From Glandiceps talaboti (Eukaryota > Hemichordata > Enteropneusta > Spengelidae): a stretch of DNA of 50,000 bases. Shown here piece by piece: positions 1 to 12,600 of the stretch (its first letter is position 1; every line of letters begins with the position of its first letter). The DNA is taken from positions 13,673,546-13,723,545 of the forward strand of contig NC_135571.1 of the NCBI RefSeq assembly GCF_964340395.1. The letters are read 5' to 3'. The notes under the pieces were generated by a model. It was not told the origin of the DNA. It saw only the letters and a list, made by a program, of their open reading frames with translations, and did no database searches. Both the position numbers and the translations under genes were made by a program.

Positions 1-2824
1 GCACATGCTAAACTACGGGTCAATGTCTAGTGCACACAGACCTGTCAAGTTATAGCTGACATGCCAAGGTTTGCAAACATTGATTTCAAAATCTTATACT
101 GACAGTATCCCACTTCCATATAAAAACGCTATACAGAAAGAGATTATTGCTGCTTCATAGATATGACTGCAGATACTAAACCACAGGTCAATGTCTGGTG
201 AAGGCATCTACATGTATACATTATCTGAAAGGCCAAGGTTTGACAGCTAGACTAGAATTCTAAATTCAAACATTTCACAAACATAACATTTATAAAGACA
301 CTCTATCTATACTGAAATCAGATTTGATTATCACAGCTTTTTCAATGACAACATAAAGCGATTGCAAAATGTCGGGTGAAGGCGGTCTGTCCATTAATTA
401 ATATAAAAGCAGTTTGAATGAATCTTCTTTTTCATCTCTGAGATTTTCAGAATTCTGACATTTGACGGCCATGAAATTTATAAAACACACATTGTATTGA
501 CATGAGATTATGGATACACTCTAGATGACTGTACGTATAGAAATCACAGGTCAGTGTCTGCTAAAGACAGACAAACTAAGGAGTGAGATCAGTGTTCAAT
601 GTATGATTAAAATTTAAATTCATGACAATAGCCCATTGGAGTACACCCCTGACAATGCTGACGAGACGTCAAGCGAAAATTTGAAATTCACTTCCAAGAA
701 TTTTTTTGACTCTGTGAGTAGAAATTTTCATTACTAAATTCTTTTAGTTTTTGGAGATGTGGTTTTTCAGCCGTTTTAGTTCTCATCCTACAAAAATGAT
801 TTTACTTAATAATGGAATCTGTTTTGTACCCCAAAATACAAATAATTCGAGAAAAATGAAAAAATGAAAACACTACATACTACTAGACACTGATTGGAAA
901 TTGATTGGTGCTGTCTGAAATGTTTTTGGGAAATTTAGTGAGAAGGGGTGTCTGCGGTGCAACGAAAAGAATTTATTTTTTTATTGTACATTGAGTTATT
1001 GATCTCTCCCCTAATGGCATACGGTATCTCTCAGCCATAGTTTTGTAGAGTAAAACCAGATTGCCAAATTCCAACATCTGACTACTTGCATTAGTTCTGA
1101 TGATTATTGATCGATAAGTACACATATACAGGAAGTCTCAGGGTAGTGACTCTCATTCTAAATTCAGACGTCCCTTGTGATCATCTCTAGAATCTGGAAA
1201 CCATCAAATTTGTGAGATTTGATTTCTTTACATGTCCCACATAGATAGGAACTGAGAATGTATAGCTTTAGATCAACTTTGTCAGTTTTCATTTCCTAAC
1301 AATTAACAACTACACTTTTTCTTTACTATTTAAGGTTTGAAAGTGAACACATTTCAGTGACATAGAAGAAAATAAAACCTCTCTCTCATACTGTTGTGAG
1401 CTATTAATAAGAAAATGATATTCACCTTCAATAACTTTAGGACAAGATTACAAAATCTTTTGTTAGTAGGATTTGACTGACTGATTGAACTTGGAATCAG
1501 CATTCTCTGTTAAAAAGACTTGAAGTCATTCACCAAGAGAGATTTCTGTGAGGGCGACGTGTTTTCTCAAACTTATTTAACCCTTTAGCTATTTATACTC
1601 TCAACTCAAAAAATTTACTATCTCAAATTACGGACTGTTTACTTTGAAAAAAGTTGTTGTAGCGTTGAGTTTAACCACAACGGAAGCCCTGGGGGTGGGG
1701 GGGGGGGCCTCAATATGGATTGATTGACAGAGATTGAACTGAAACTTTACCTTGCCTTGACAGAGATGAACTACATGTATTGTTGTGAGAAAATGTCGTT
1801 GGTATAGGATTGATTTCTGTAGCAGGGAGTTATATGAAAAGGGAGTCTCATTTATTGGTACAGAAGTACTTTTACTGCCATGCACAGATGTATTTCAGTT
1901 AAACTTGACACAAAGGCGATACTGACAAGACATACTTTATACATAGCTATAAATAAAAGTGAATGTGGCAAGTACAAACAAGAACAGTTATGAATGATAA
2001 AAACGCTTTCCTGGAAAGGAATTCCAAATTTTCACTGATGTTGCAGCCAAGTCAGGGGTGTATTTACACTATGCTGTCATCACAGGTGATGTGTCTTGAG
2101 AGAAACGTCAAAAAAGTTTACTCAGCTAGGATCTGGATGCCTGCTTCCCGTTTTAGGTTGGGTTTAGGCACTTGAATATATTGACATGTCCATACCAGCT
2201 TACAAATACATTGTGTTGTATGTCAGAATATGACACTAATCCATTGATAGAGTAGGAATACTCTGAGGGAGTTAAAACCAAATCATAGATTACGTTTTAG
2301 TGTATAGTTCTGTGTTTAAAGTTGTAATCATGGTGTACAGTTTTTGTTTTGTACATTAACCCTTTCATGACTAGAGACGAGTTTTAAATAATATGGGGAC
2401 CCAATTTATATGAATATTTTCATAATTACAATAATATTACGTTATTAGGAAGTAACATTTCTTTAATTCCAGTCTAAAATCAAGTTGATATATGCAAAAA
2501 ACTTACATAAAACAAGAATTTTGTCCAAACAATTTTGGCGGGAATGTTTTCAGTGTTGAAGGGGTTAACTAAAAATAAGTTAGCTCAAGTAACAGATAAA
2601 CAGCAGAGAACTGAATTTTAGTTCATTTGCAAAATTGGTATTTCTTGTAATTGATTTGTGAAGATGATAAAATTAACTTCAGGTCAACTGTAGATGGCGC
2701 ACTTCAGTGTGTAAGTTTGTCAGTCTTGTTTGAAATGGTCACATTGTACATTTTAAAAATGGATTTTGATAATTTTATTGACAATATATTTAATCAATCA
2801 CTTTGTATATGTTTATTATTGTAG
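1..2824 (+). other. NAV intron (3' part of a large intron), no exon seen
   Basis: No open frame here matches NAV sequence or has paired splice sites. It contains degenerate repeats about 180 bp apart in the first 600 bp (shared core AGGTCAATGTCTRGTGAAGG-like at about 17, 183, 364 and 547), one copy of an interspersed element at 868-960, and a G-run at 1688-1708. Otherwise it is plain AT-rich sequence. Confidence 0.6.
868..960. repeat. Interspersed element, copy A
   Basis: The segment from ACTACATACTACTA through GACACTGATTGGAAATTGAT and AGAAGGGGTG is repeated, with substitutions and small gaps, at 47020-47110. It seems to be a dispersed repeat of unknown class. Copy B directly borders the 37-bp array whose unit contains the same ACTACATACTACTA core. 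Confidence 0.65.
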
Positions 2825-3023
2825 GCTCACGTGGTATCTGCGTTCGAGCAGAGCCTTTCCAATATGACAAACAGACTACAAGCCTTGTCAAGTTGTGCAG
2901 ACCAGAAAGACTCTGAGCTGAGAGAACTTAGAGAAACAATCGAAGCCTTGAAGAAGCAAAGTGCTGAAAGCAGACAGTTAATGGCAGGAGATCCTACATT
3001 GAGAAGACCATTCAAAGATAGAA
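2825..3023 (+). CDS. NAV: NAV exon: first coiled-coil segment
   Basis: The acceptor is TTTATTATTGTAG and the donor is GTATGT; it enters in phase 0 and leaves with one base. It encodes AHVVSAFEQSLSNM followed by charged heptad-like sequence (KDSELRELRETIEALKK), the NAV coiled coil. This is the first NAV exon seen in the window. An open frame on the other strand here is a shadow. Confidence 0.9.
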
Positions 3024-3741
3024 GTATGTACTGCCCTCTATTGTTACCATTTCTTGTTCTTTTGTTTTTGTTTGTCAAGTCTCGAAGTATGTATATGTAA
3101 TGACCTCCATATCTTAATACTAGGGCTTGTTTTTCACTGCAAAGCTAAAAGTATACCCTCTATTTATGTAATATTGTATTCTTTTGTTTTTCCATATTTT
3201 GTCATTTTCCCATTCTTGTGTAATTTGGAGTTGTATCACGGCATACTTTACAGACTAAGCAATATTGATGTATGACTTGTACATTTTTACAGCAATTTCT
3301 GAGCCTAGAATGAGTCGACAGTTGTCTACTGACAGTATGTCTAGTACAACTAGTTTTACCAGTCTATCTAGTGTTGGCAGTGTTACGGATACTGAACCTT
3401 GTACGGATAAATCTAAGAAAAAAAAGAAAAGCTGGGTAAGTAGTCTTTCTACAGTGTGTTTGTATGTTGAATGCAAGTATACTAGTTTTACCCTGAAAGG
3501 AGTTGATGGTGGTGGTGGTGGTGGTGGTGGCGGTGGTGTGGTGGTGGTAGTGGTGGTGGTGGTGGTGGTGGTGGTGGTGGTGGTGGTAGTGGTGGTCAAG
3601 TAGGAGGGGGGGATATTTTGTGGTATGTGTTCATGTATGAATATAGCTTAAATGTCAAACTACTCTGTTTTATCACTTTGCAACTGCAGCGTCTTTTGAA
3701 TCATGTTATAAAATGTATGTGTGTGTGTGTGTATGTGTGTC

Positions 3742-3811
<70 letters not shown>

Positions 3812-6443
3812 GATTCAATAATGATTTTGTATTTTCCTATTTATTTTTTCAGTTGAGGACATCCTTCAGGTCACCATTCTCTCGGAAGAAAAACAAGAGT
3901 GGTGCACAGACAGATGTTGAGGATCTTGATACAAGTCCATCATCTCCTAATTATCCCTGTGGTTCAGCACTCAATGCTAATGCATTGCTTAAATCATCTG
4001 CTTCCACATCAGCGTAAGTTTTCTTATTGTTCATCTCAGCGTTCCCACTGGTTGCAAACCATAAATAGCGCCCTCTAGTGGCACAAACTAAATAGCGCCC
4101 TCTGGTGGCAAAACAAAAATAGCGCCCTCTGGTGGCAAACTATACATTTCATACAGAATTCATGATTTCTTTCAAACAAATTAAGTACATTTTAACCTTT
4201 ATACAGAATTTATGATGATGCAGTTGCCAATTCTGAGACACTAACTGCATTAAGGAAGCAACTACGTGATAAAGAGATGAAATTGACAGACACCAGATTA
4301 GACGCCTTATCATCTGCTCACCAACTAGACCAACTTAAAGAAAGTATGAACAAAATGAAGGTAAGTATTTCATTTTACGAATTTTTAGTATTTAGTATTC
4401 CGACTTACATAGTTCTACCAAACATATTGCTTCAGAGAAGTTTTCAAAAATATAGATTTCTTTCAAATAGTGTTTAACGTACGGACTATCTCAAGCGTAC
4501 TTAAATAGATTTCATAGCAGTGATACATGTTATATAGCACAGCAGTTATACAGTTCAAACATACACACCGTTGTATGCCTCACTCCAAAACGTAGCCAGC
4601 AACTAGAGATGCTCAAACAAAACTTTAGTTGTAAGCATAACATTACATAATTTAGAAGAGACGTTTTCTCCAACTGAACTTTGACATCATGCAAATAAAC
4701 CAAATTCTGTATTTTGGTCCCATCCAATGGGATGGGTAAGAGGTATTATAGGGGTTGCAATGGTACACATCGATGTTAGTCACATGTTAGTCACATGTTA
4801 GTGTCACATGTCAGTCAACAAACAAAATGTACCTCGTCCAGACATAGGTGTCAACGGTACACATCGGATGTTAGTCACATGTTAGTGACATGTTAGTGAA
4901 CAAAACAAAATGTACCTCATCCAGACATAGGTGTCAATGGTACACATCGATGTTAGTCACATGTTAGTGTCACATGTTAGTCAACAAACAAAATGTACCT
5001 CATCCAGACATAGGTGTCAACGGTACACATCGATGTTAGTCACATGTTAGTCACATGTTAGTGTCACATGTTAGTCAACAAAACAACATGCACCTCATCC
5101 AGACATAGGTGTCAGGTGACGTACCACTACATGTAACTGAAAAGGAATAACGCAGATTAGTAACTGTAGTAATAAATTTGTATTTGACAGAATGAAATGA
5201 TGACATTAAAACAAGAGAATGAAAGGTTACACAGACAGGCAAATGTAGAAAAATCTCTCAACACCAGTACATCGCAGTTATCAGATATCTCTACATTGTC
5301 ATCAAAACGACTCAGCAGAGACTCCCTAGGTAAGTGTGAATATGGTACCAATATTTAAAACATACTCCCTAAGTAATTGGATATTATCAATATCTGATAG
5401 TGACTCCCTAGGTAAATATGGATATATTATTGATATCTGAGAGAGGCTCCCTAGGTAAGTGTGAATATGGTACAATAGTTAAAACAATACTCCCTAATTA
5501 AGTGTGGATATTATCAATATCTGATAGTGACTCCCTAGGTAAATATGGATATATTATTGATATCTCTCCCTGGGTAAATGCGAATATGGTACAATAGTTA
5601 AAACATACTCCCTAAGTAAGTGTGGATATTATCAATATCTGATAGAGACTCCCTAGGTGAATATGGATATGTTATTGATATCTGAAAGACATACACAATG
5701 GAAATATTGTACTAAGTAAATTATTATTTCGTTAAAGTAAATAATAAGTACTACAAAATATGGCTTTTCATGTATCCCTTGAATATTACAAATTAAACTT
5801 GTTAAAATTTGAAATTACAGATCATCACAGACTTAGTATGGCATCAGACCATGGCAGTCTTGGTGAGTACATTCTTTGATTTCTATTGGCTAACAGTTGA
5901 GAAACAATGACCAATCAAATAACTAGATAGTGTGATTTGGTTTTCTCTGTGAAGATACGCTATTGGATGACAGTTCAGGGACAAGAACCAATGAAATAAT
6001 GTGTATGATTTGAATTTGTGTACAGATATTCTATTGGATGATAGTTTAGAAGCAACAACCAATGAAATAATGTGTATGATTTGAATTTGTGTACAGATAT
6101 TCTATTGGATGACAGTTCAGGAACAACAACCAATGGTCGGCGAGTAATAGTGGGTGTGTCTGTTGGACATCTTGATCCAGCTAAAGTTATGGGTTCTAAA
6201 ATACCAAAAGTACTGATTGGTACACTGAGTATTAGTAGTAAAACTAAGTGGGATGCTTTGGATAATGTAGTCAGGAGAATATTTAAGGTAAGTGTTGACA
6301 ATTTATGATAGAAGTTGGGTTTTTTTAGTATGTTTAGTGCTTTGTATGCAAAGGTAACATAACAAAAGATACAGACACAGAATACATACATACATACATA
6401 CATACATACATACATACATACATACATACATACATACATACAT

Positions 6444-6480
<37 letters not shown>

Positions 6481-6516
6481 TACATACATACATACATACA
6501 TACACACACACATACA

Positions 6517-6547
<31 letters not shown>

Positions 6548-6585
6548 GTACACACAGACATGACATGTACATATGTGCTTACATA

Positions 6586-6655
<70 letters not shown>

Positions 6656-9600
6656 GATTTGTTGCTTAATCAATTTTGACCACAATAACCAGAAGTTACA
6701 CATTGAGTTTGTAGTAAATTAATATTACAATCCGTGTTTATTGCATAACAACTTAATATAGCAATCATGGTAAAGCATACAAAAATAACTTGACATACAC
6801 AAATAAAGTGAATACAATCGTTTAGCCAACTGCTGGTTCATCATCTGAGATCAAAATATGCAGTTTGTTTTAGAAAATTTGTTTTAAAAATTGAAATATA
6901 CAAAATAAATTTCCTATGGCCACTTTAAAATATGTGCCATTTTTTCACAGGAGTATGTTCTGAGGATAGATCCGGTGACCAACCTTGGATTGAATGCAGA
7001 AAGTGTATTCAGTTATGAAGTAGGAGAAATTCACAGAACAAAAGGTATACTCATTTTTTAACCACCCTTCCCTGTCCCCCTCCCCCTCCCCCTTCCTTTA
7101 GTTAATTTAAGAAAAAACAAAGAAACAGGTGAATGCATTTTCTTTTAATATTTCATGCATGGAGAAAAAAAAGTGAATTTATCTATCAATCAATTAAATT
7201 TCTATAGCGTCGATTTCCAGAGCAATGTTCTGTTCAGTAGCACTGAGTGGCTAAAGTACACCATATGCTTTGGTGAACAAATAAGTATTCAGTTTTGTTT
7301 TGAAACAATCCAGACTGGAGGCTTGGTGAATGTCAAGTGGCAAAGAGTTCCATAGTTTGGGGGTGACATATCAGATCTTACAATTTCAAAAAAAAATCCC
7401 CTCACCCAACAGCCCTTTCTTCCTTTCATGGATAAAAATGAAAAAGAAAGAGTTGAATGTATCTAAAAAAACATTCTCGCAAACCAGAGCTGTTATTTCT
7501 TCTGCGAACTTCAAAATAATGAGACGTTGACATTCCTTACACCCATTCCCTCTCCTTACACCCATTTCTTTTCCTTACACCCATTCCTTCTCCTTTCACC
7601 CATTCCTTTTCCTTACACCCATTCCCTCTCCTTACACCCATTCCCTCTCCTTATACCCATTCCCTCTCCTAATACACCCATTCCCTCTCCTTATACCCAT
7701 TCCCTCTCCTTACACCCATTCCTTCTCCTTACACCCATTCCCTCTCCTTATACCCATTCCCTCCCCTTACACCCATTCCCTCTCCTTACACCCATTCCCT
7801 CTCCTTACACCCATTCCCTCTCCTTACACCCATTCCCTCTTCTTACACCCATTCCCTCTTCTTACACCCATTCCCTCTTCTTACACCCATTCCCTCTCCT
7901 TACACCCTTTCCTTTCCCTTACACCCATTCCCTCTCCTTATACCCATTCCTTTCCCTTACACTCATTCCCTCTCCTTACACCCATTCCCTCTTCTTACAC
8001 CCATTCCCTCTCCTTACACCCATTCCCTCTCCTTACACCCATTCCCTCTCCTTACACCCATTCCCTCTCCTTACACCCATTCCCTCTCCTTACACCCATT
8101 CCCTCTTCTTACACCCATTCCCTCTCCTTACACCCTTTCCTTTCCCTTACACCCATTCCCTCTCCTTACACCCTTTCCTTTCCCTTACACCCATTCCCTC
8201 TCCTTACACCCATTCCCTCTCCTTACACCCATTCCCTCTCCTTACACCCATTCCCTCTCCTTACACCCATTCCCTCTCCTTACACCCATTCCCTCTCCTT
8301 ACACCCATTCCCTCTCCTTACACCCATTCCCTCTCCTTACACCCATTCCCTCTCCTTTCACCCATTCCCTCTCCTTACACCCATTCCTTTTCCTTACACC
8401 CATTCCCTCTCCTTACACCCATTCCTTTTCCTTACACCCATTCCCTCTCCTTTCACCCATTCCCTCTCCTTACACCCATTCCCTCTCCTTACACCCATTC
8501 CCTCTCCTTACACCCATTCCCTCTCCTTACACTCATTCCTTTTCCTTACACCCATTCCCTCTCCTTTCACCCATTCCTTTTCCTTACACCCATTCCCTCT
8601 CCTTACACCCATTCCCTCTCCTTTCACCCATTCCTTTTCCTTACACCCATTCCCTCTCCTTACACCCATTCCCTCTCCTTTCACCCATTCCCTCTCCTTA
8701 CACTCATTCCTTCTTCTTACACCCATTCCCTCTCCTTACACCCATTCCCTCTCCTTACACCCATTCCCTCTCCTTACACCCATTCCCTCTCCTTACACCC
8801 ATTCCCTCTCCTTACACCCATTCCCTCTCCTTACACTCATTCCTTTTCCTTACACCCATTCCCTCTCCTTTCACCCATTCCTTTTCCTTACACCCATTCC
8901 CTCTCTCCTTACACCCATTCCCTCTCCTTTCACCCATTCCTTTTCCTTACACCCATTCCCTCTCCTTACACCCATTCCCTCTCCTTACACCCATTCCCTC
9001 TCCTTACACCCATTCCCTCTCCTTACACCCATTCCTTCTCCGTACACCCATTCCCTCTCCGTACACCCATTCCCTCTCCTTATACCCATTCCCTCTCCTT
9101 ACACCCATTCCCTCTCCTTACACCCTTTCCTTCTCCTTACACCCATTCCCTCTCCTTACACCCTTTCCTTTTAGTATTTTATCGAAGGAAAATGACAAAT
9201 GGTGAATAGGTTATTTTATAATGACTGCTGTATTCAAGTGTTCAATGCTGATCATAAGTTTATGTTTCATTTTTATCAGATGGTGAACCACCAGAGTTGT
9301 TGCCATGTGGATATCTAGTTGGTGAAAGTAACTCTATCACAATTCACCTTAAAAGTAAGTAATATCTCATGTGTAGCATTTCCTTGTTTTTTTAGATAGA
9401 TATCACGGTTCCTCTGAGAAAGAACGAGAAATTCAAATACTTTATTGTCCAAAACATATAATGGAAAATTTCCTTTTGGCATCACTGAAATCTCAATATT
9501 CAAATAAGTATGCTATCCACAGACTATAGATGTCAAGTGAATACTAACAAATTCATTGCAACATGTCATAATTATCAAGCATATGTTGTTTCAAGTCAGA

Positions 9601-12600
9601 AATTGTCAGCTTTTGAAAAAAAGACAAATAGGCCATTTCAGACTGTCAACAGGAAATTGAGAATACAGCGCCCTCGCTCAAATTGAAGGTATCATCACCT
9701 CATTGTACCGTTTCCTAAGAGCTTTGTCCCTTGGTATTCTGTAGAAGTGTAAATCAGGGATGTTTTTCGTATTGTTCAGACATTAAGGAAAGCAGCAGTG
9801 CTGTATGATTAACTGAGTAACCTATACCATGTATACCCCCAAAGGTACACACAGACAGGAAGTAGAGCACTACCACACAGACAGGAAGTAGAGCGCCACC
9901 ATGGCAAATTTTCAAAAAGGCCTATTCACAAATGTATTAAGTTTTAGAGGTTATTTTCATAAAGTGTTGTAAAATCAGAGAGATTCAGAGTAGCTGTGAT
10001 GCTTTGGTCTTTGTAACACTAAATGAACATATCGTTTCCTCTCCAGATGTACTTCAGGATAGTTTTTATGCCTTGGGTCTGTGCAATATTAAAATTTTCA
10101 AATCAACATCTCTTTTCATCTCCAGATGTTCTACAGGGTAGCTGTGATGCTTTGGTCTTTGAAACGTTAATTCCAAAGAGTGTCATGCAGAGGTATATAT
10201 CACTGTTATTGGAACACAGAAGAATCATATTGTGTGGGCCTAGTGGTACAGGAAAGACTTACCTTGCACAGAAACTAGCAGAGCATATAGTACTCAGGTA
10301 AGGTCATAGAATTTATATACTTGAAACTTTACATGTAGGTGCGATGTTTTGCTGGCCCTAGGCAACTGTGGACTGACTAGGAAAGCCTTGGCAGTTCCAC
10401 AGTATTGTGATACACCATATAGTACAGTGGTAAGGTCATAGAAGTTATCTGCTTGAAACTTTACACTGAGCTCGCAGGTGCTATGCTTTGCCGACCCTGG
10501 GTGAGTCCGGGATAGACTGGACTGATTGGGAATGCCTTGACAGTTCCATAGGTGAGTCTGGGACAGACTGGACTGATTGGGAATGCCTTGACAGTTCCAT
10601 AGGTGAGTCTGGGACAGACTGGACTGATTGGGAATGCCTTGACAGTTCCATAGGTGAGTCTGGGACAGACTGGACTGATTGGGAATGCCTTGACAGTTCC
10701 ATAGGTGAGTCTGGGACAGACTGGACTGATTGGGAATGCCTTGACAGTTCCTTAGGTGAGTCTGGGACAGACTGGACTGATTGGGAATGCCTTGACAGTT
10801 CCATAGGTGAGTCTGGGATAGACTGGACTGATTGGGAATGCCTTGACAGTTCCATAGGTGAGTCTGGGACAGACTGGACTGATTGGGAATGCCTTGACAG
10901 TTCCATAGGTGAGTCTGGGATAGACTGGACTGATTGGGAATGCCTTGACAGTTCCATAGGTGAGTCTGGGATAGACTGGACTGATTGGAAATGCCTTGAC
11001 AGTTCCATAGGTGAGTCTGGGATAGACTGGACTGATTGGGAATGCCTTGACAGTTCCATAGGTGAGTCTGGGACAGACTGGACTGATTGGAAATGCCTTG
11101 ACTGTTCCATACTGCTAGCGATGTGATATTGAGATTGCAACACAGCCCTGCCATGTAGTCTCAAACCTGAATGGAGTTCACTTGAATTGTCTTGATTTAT
11201 GTCTGTATAAAAAAAATCACTATCAGCAATTACCAGCACAAAAACATTTTGTAAAGAAAGGGGAATGCCACTGCAGGAAATAAAGTCATTTTTCATAAAC
11301 TATGGGTTCTGGAGAATCCTTTCATGAAGTCACATGATCTACATTATTTGAATTACCAAGAAACACTAAATTGAAACTTGTGCCTTGGAGGTCGTTGTCA
11401 TGGACATACATTGTCTCATAGGAACCAGCAGACATACATAATACCCATATTAGAACCTAAATATTCATTATTTTTTATTAAAAGTATATTTATGGATATT
11501 AAAAATAGTTTTTTGTTTACTGTTGTTTATTGTCAGGGCTGGTAAAGAACCTAGTGAAGGATCAATTGCAACGTTTAATGTGGATCACAAATCCTGTAAA
11601 GAACTTCGACAATATCTTGCCAATATTGCTGACCAATGTGAAAGCAAGTAAGTAAACTATGACTTTATATTCATTAATTCATTTAACCACATTCTGTGCA
11701 ATTTTGAACTCATTGACTTCAGCTGTTCATGGAATAACACATTACTACATAATGACTGAAAGGGGTTTGTCTTTACCGGTTACTTGATATGCAGTATTTA
11801 CTAACTCAGTTTATGTATTTTATCGAAGTCACAAATAATTGCAGAAAGCAAGATAGTAATCCTGTTTTGTTCAACTTGTAGTTAGTGCAGTTCTTTTCAG
11901 TTAATTAAAGTGGTGATATGGATATATTGGGTATTTATTTTGGATTTTTAATTTATAAAACAACTTTACTATGTTTTTCGTGAAAAAAAAACGTGAAATA
12001 GCATATACCAAGTCCATGTTTGTAACTCAATAAATTGCAAAAAGATACGAAAAATGTAAAATGTTTGGTATTATTGTACGTACAATAACAATGTTTTTAC
12101 ACTTTTCGCCTCTTTTTGCAATTTATTGAGTTACAAACACAGACTTGGTACATGTTATATCACATTATTTTTTCTAGTAGAAAAACATAGTAAAGTTGTT
12201 TTATGAATGACAAATCCAAAATAAATACTCAATTCTTATCCATATGACCACTTTAACAGGACTATTTGTTCTCCTACTGATCGCATATGTAATTAATTTC
12301 TGCGCAAGGAACTTGCCGCAGTATTCATCACTTATTGAATTATTTATGTTTTTTCTTTCAGTGCCAACGATTTACCAAGTGTGATTATTTTAGATAATTT
12401 ACATCATGTTGGATCTTTGGGAGAAGTATTCAATGGTTTCCTGAGTTGTCGATACCAAGTCTGTCCATACATTATAGGAACTATGAATCAAGCCACATGT
12501 TCAACAACAAATTTACAATTACACCATAATTTCAGGTAAGATCTCACATTTATCCAGGCATGTCTCGATATCAGTTGAGATTTACTCTAGCATGTCTCTG

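Noticed and set aside
1963-2175. 70-codon plus-strand frame as an upstream NAV exon
   Set aside because: Its sequence does not resemble the NAV segment expected before AHVVSAFEQSL and it lacks good flanking splice sites.
7527-9209. 560-codon open frame rich in Pro, Ser, Leu and His
   Set aside because: It is the translation of a 19-bp repeat inside a NAV intron. All three frames are read in turn because three units equal 19 codons.
10023-10125. Open sequence before the Walker A exon as part of the exon
   Set aside because: It contains a duplicated acceptor copy. Use of that acceptor at 10047 leads to a stop, while 10126 gives the family sequence.
10294-11296. Three long frames on both strands (WNCQGIPNQSS, DSPMELSRHS and DWTDWECLDSS repeats)
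   Set aside because: All come from the 51-bp intronic array, with a period divisible by three.
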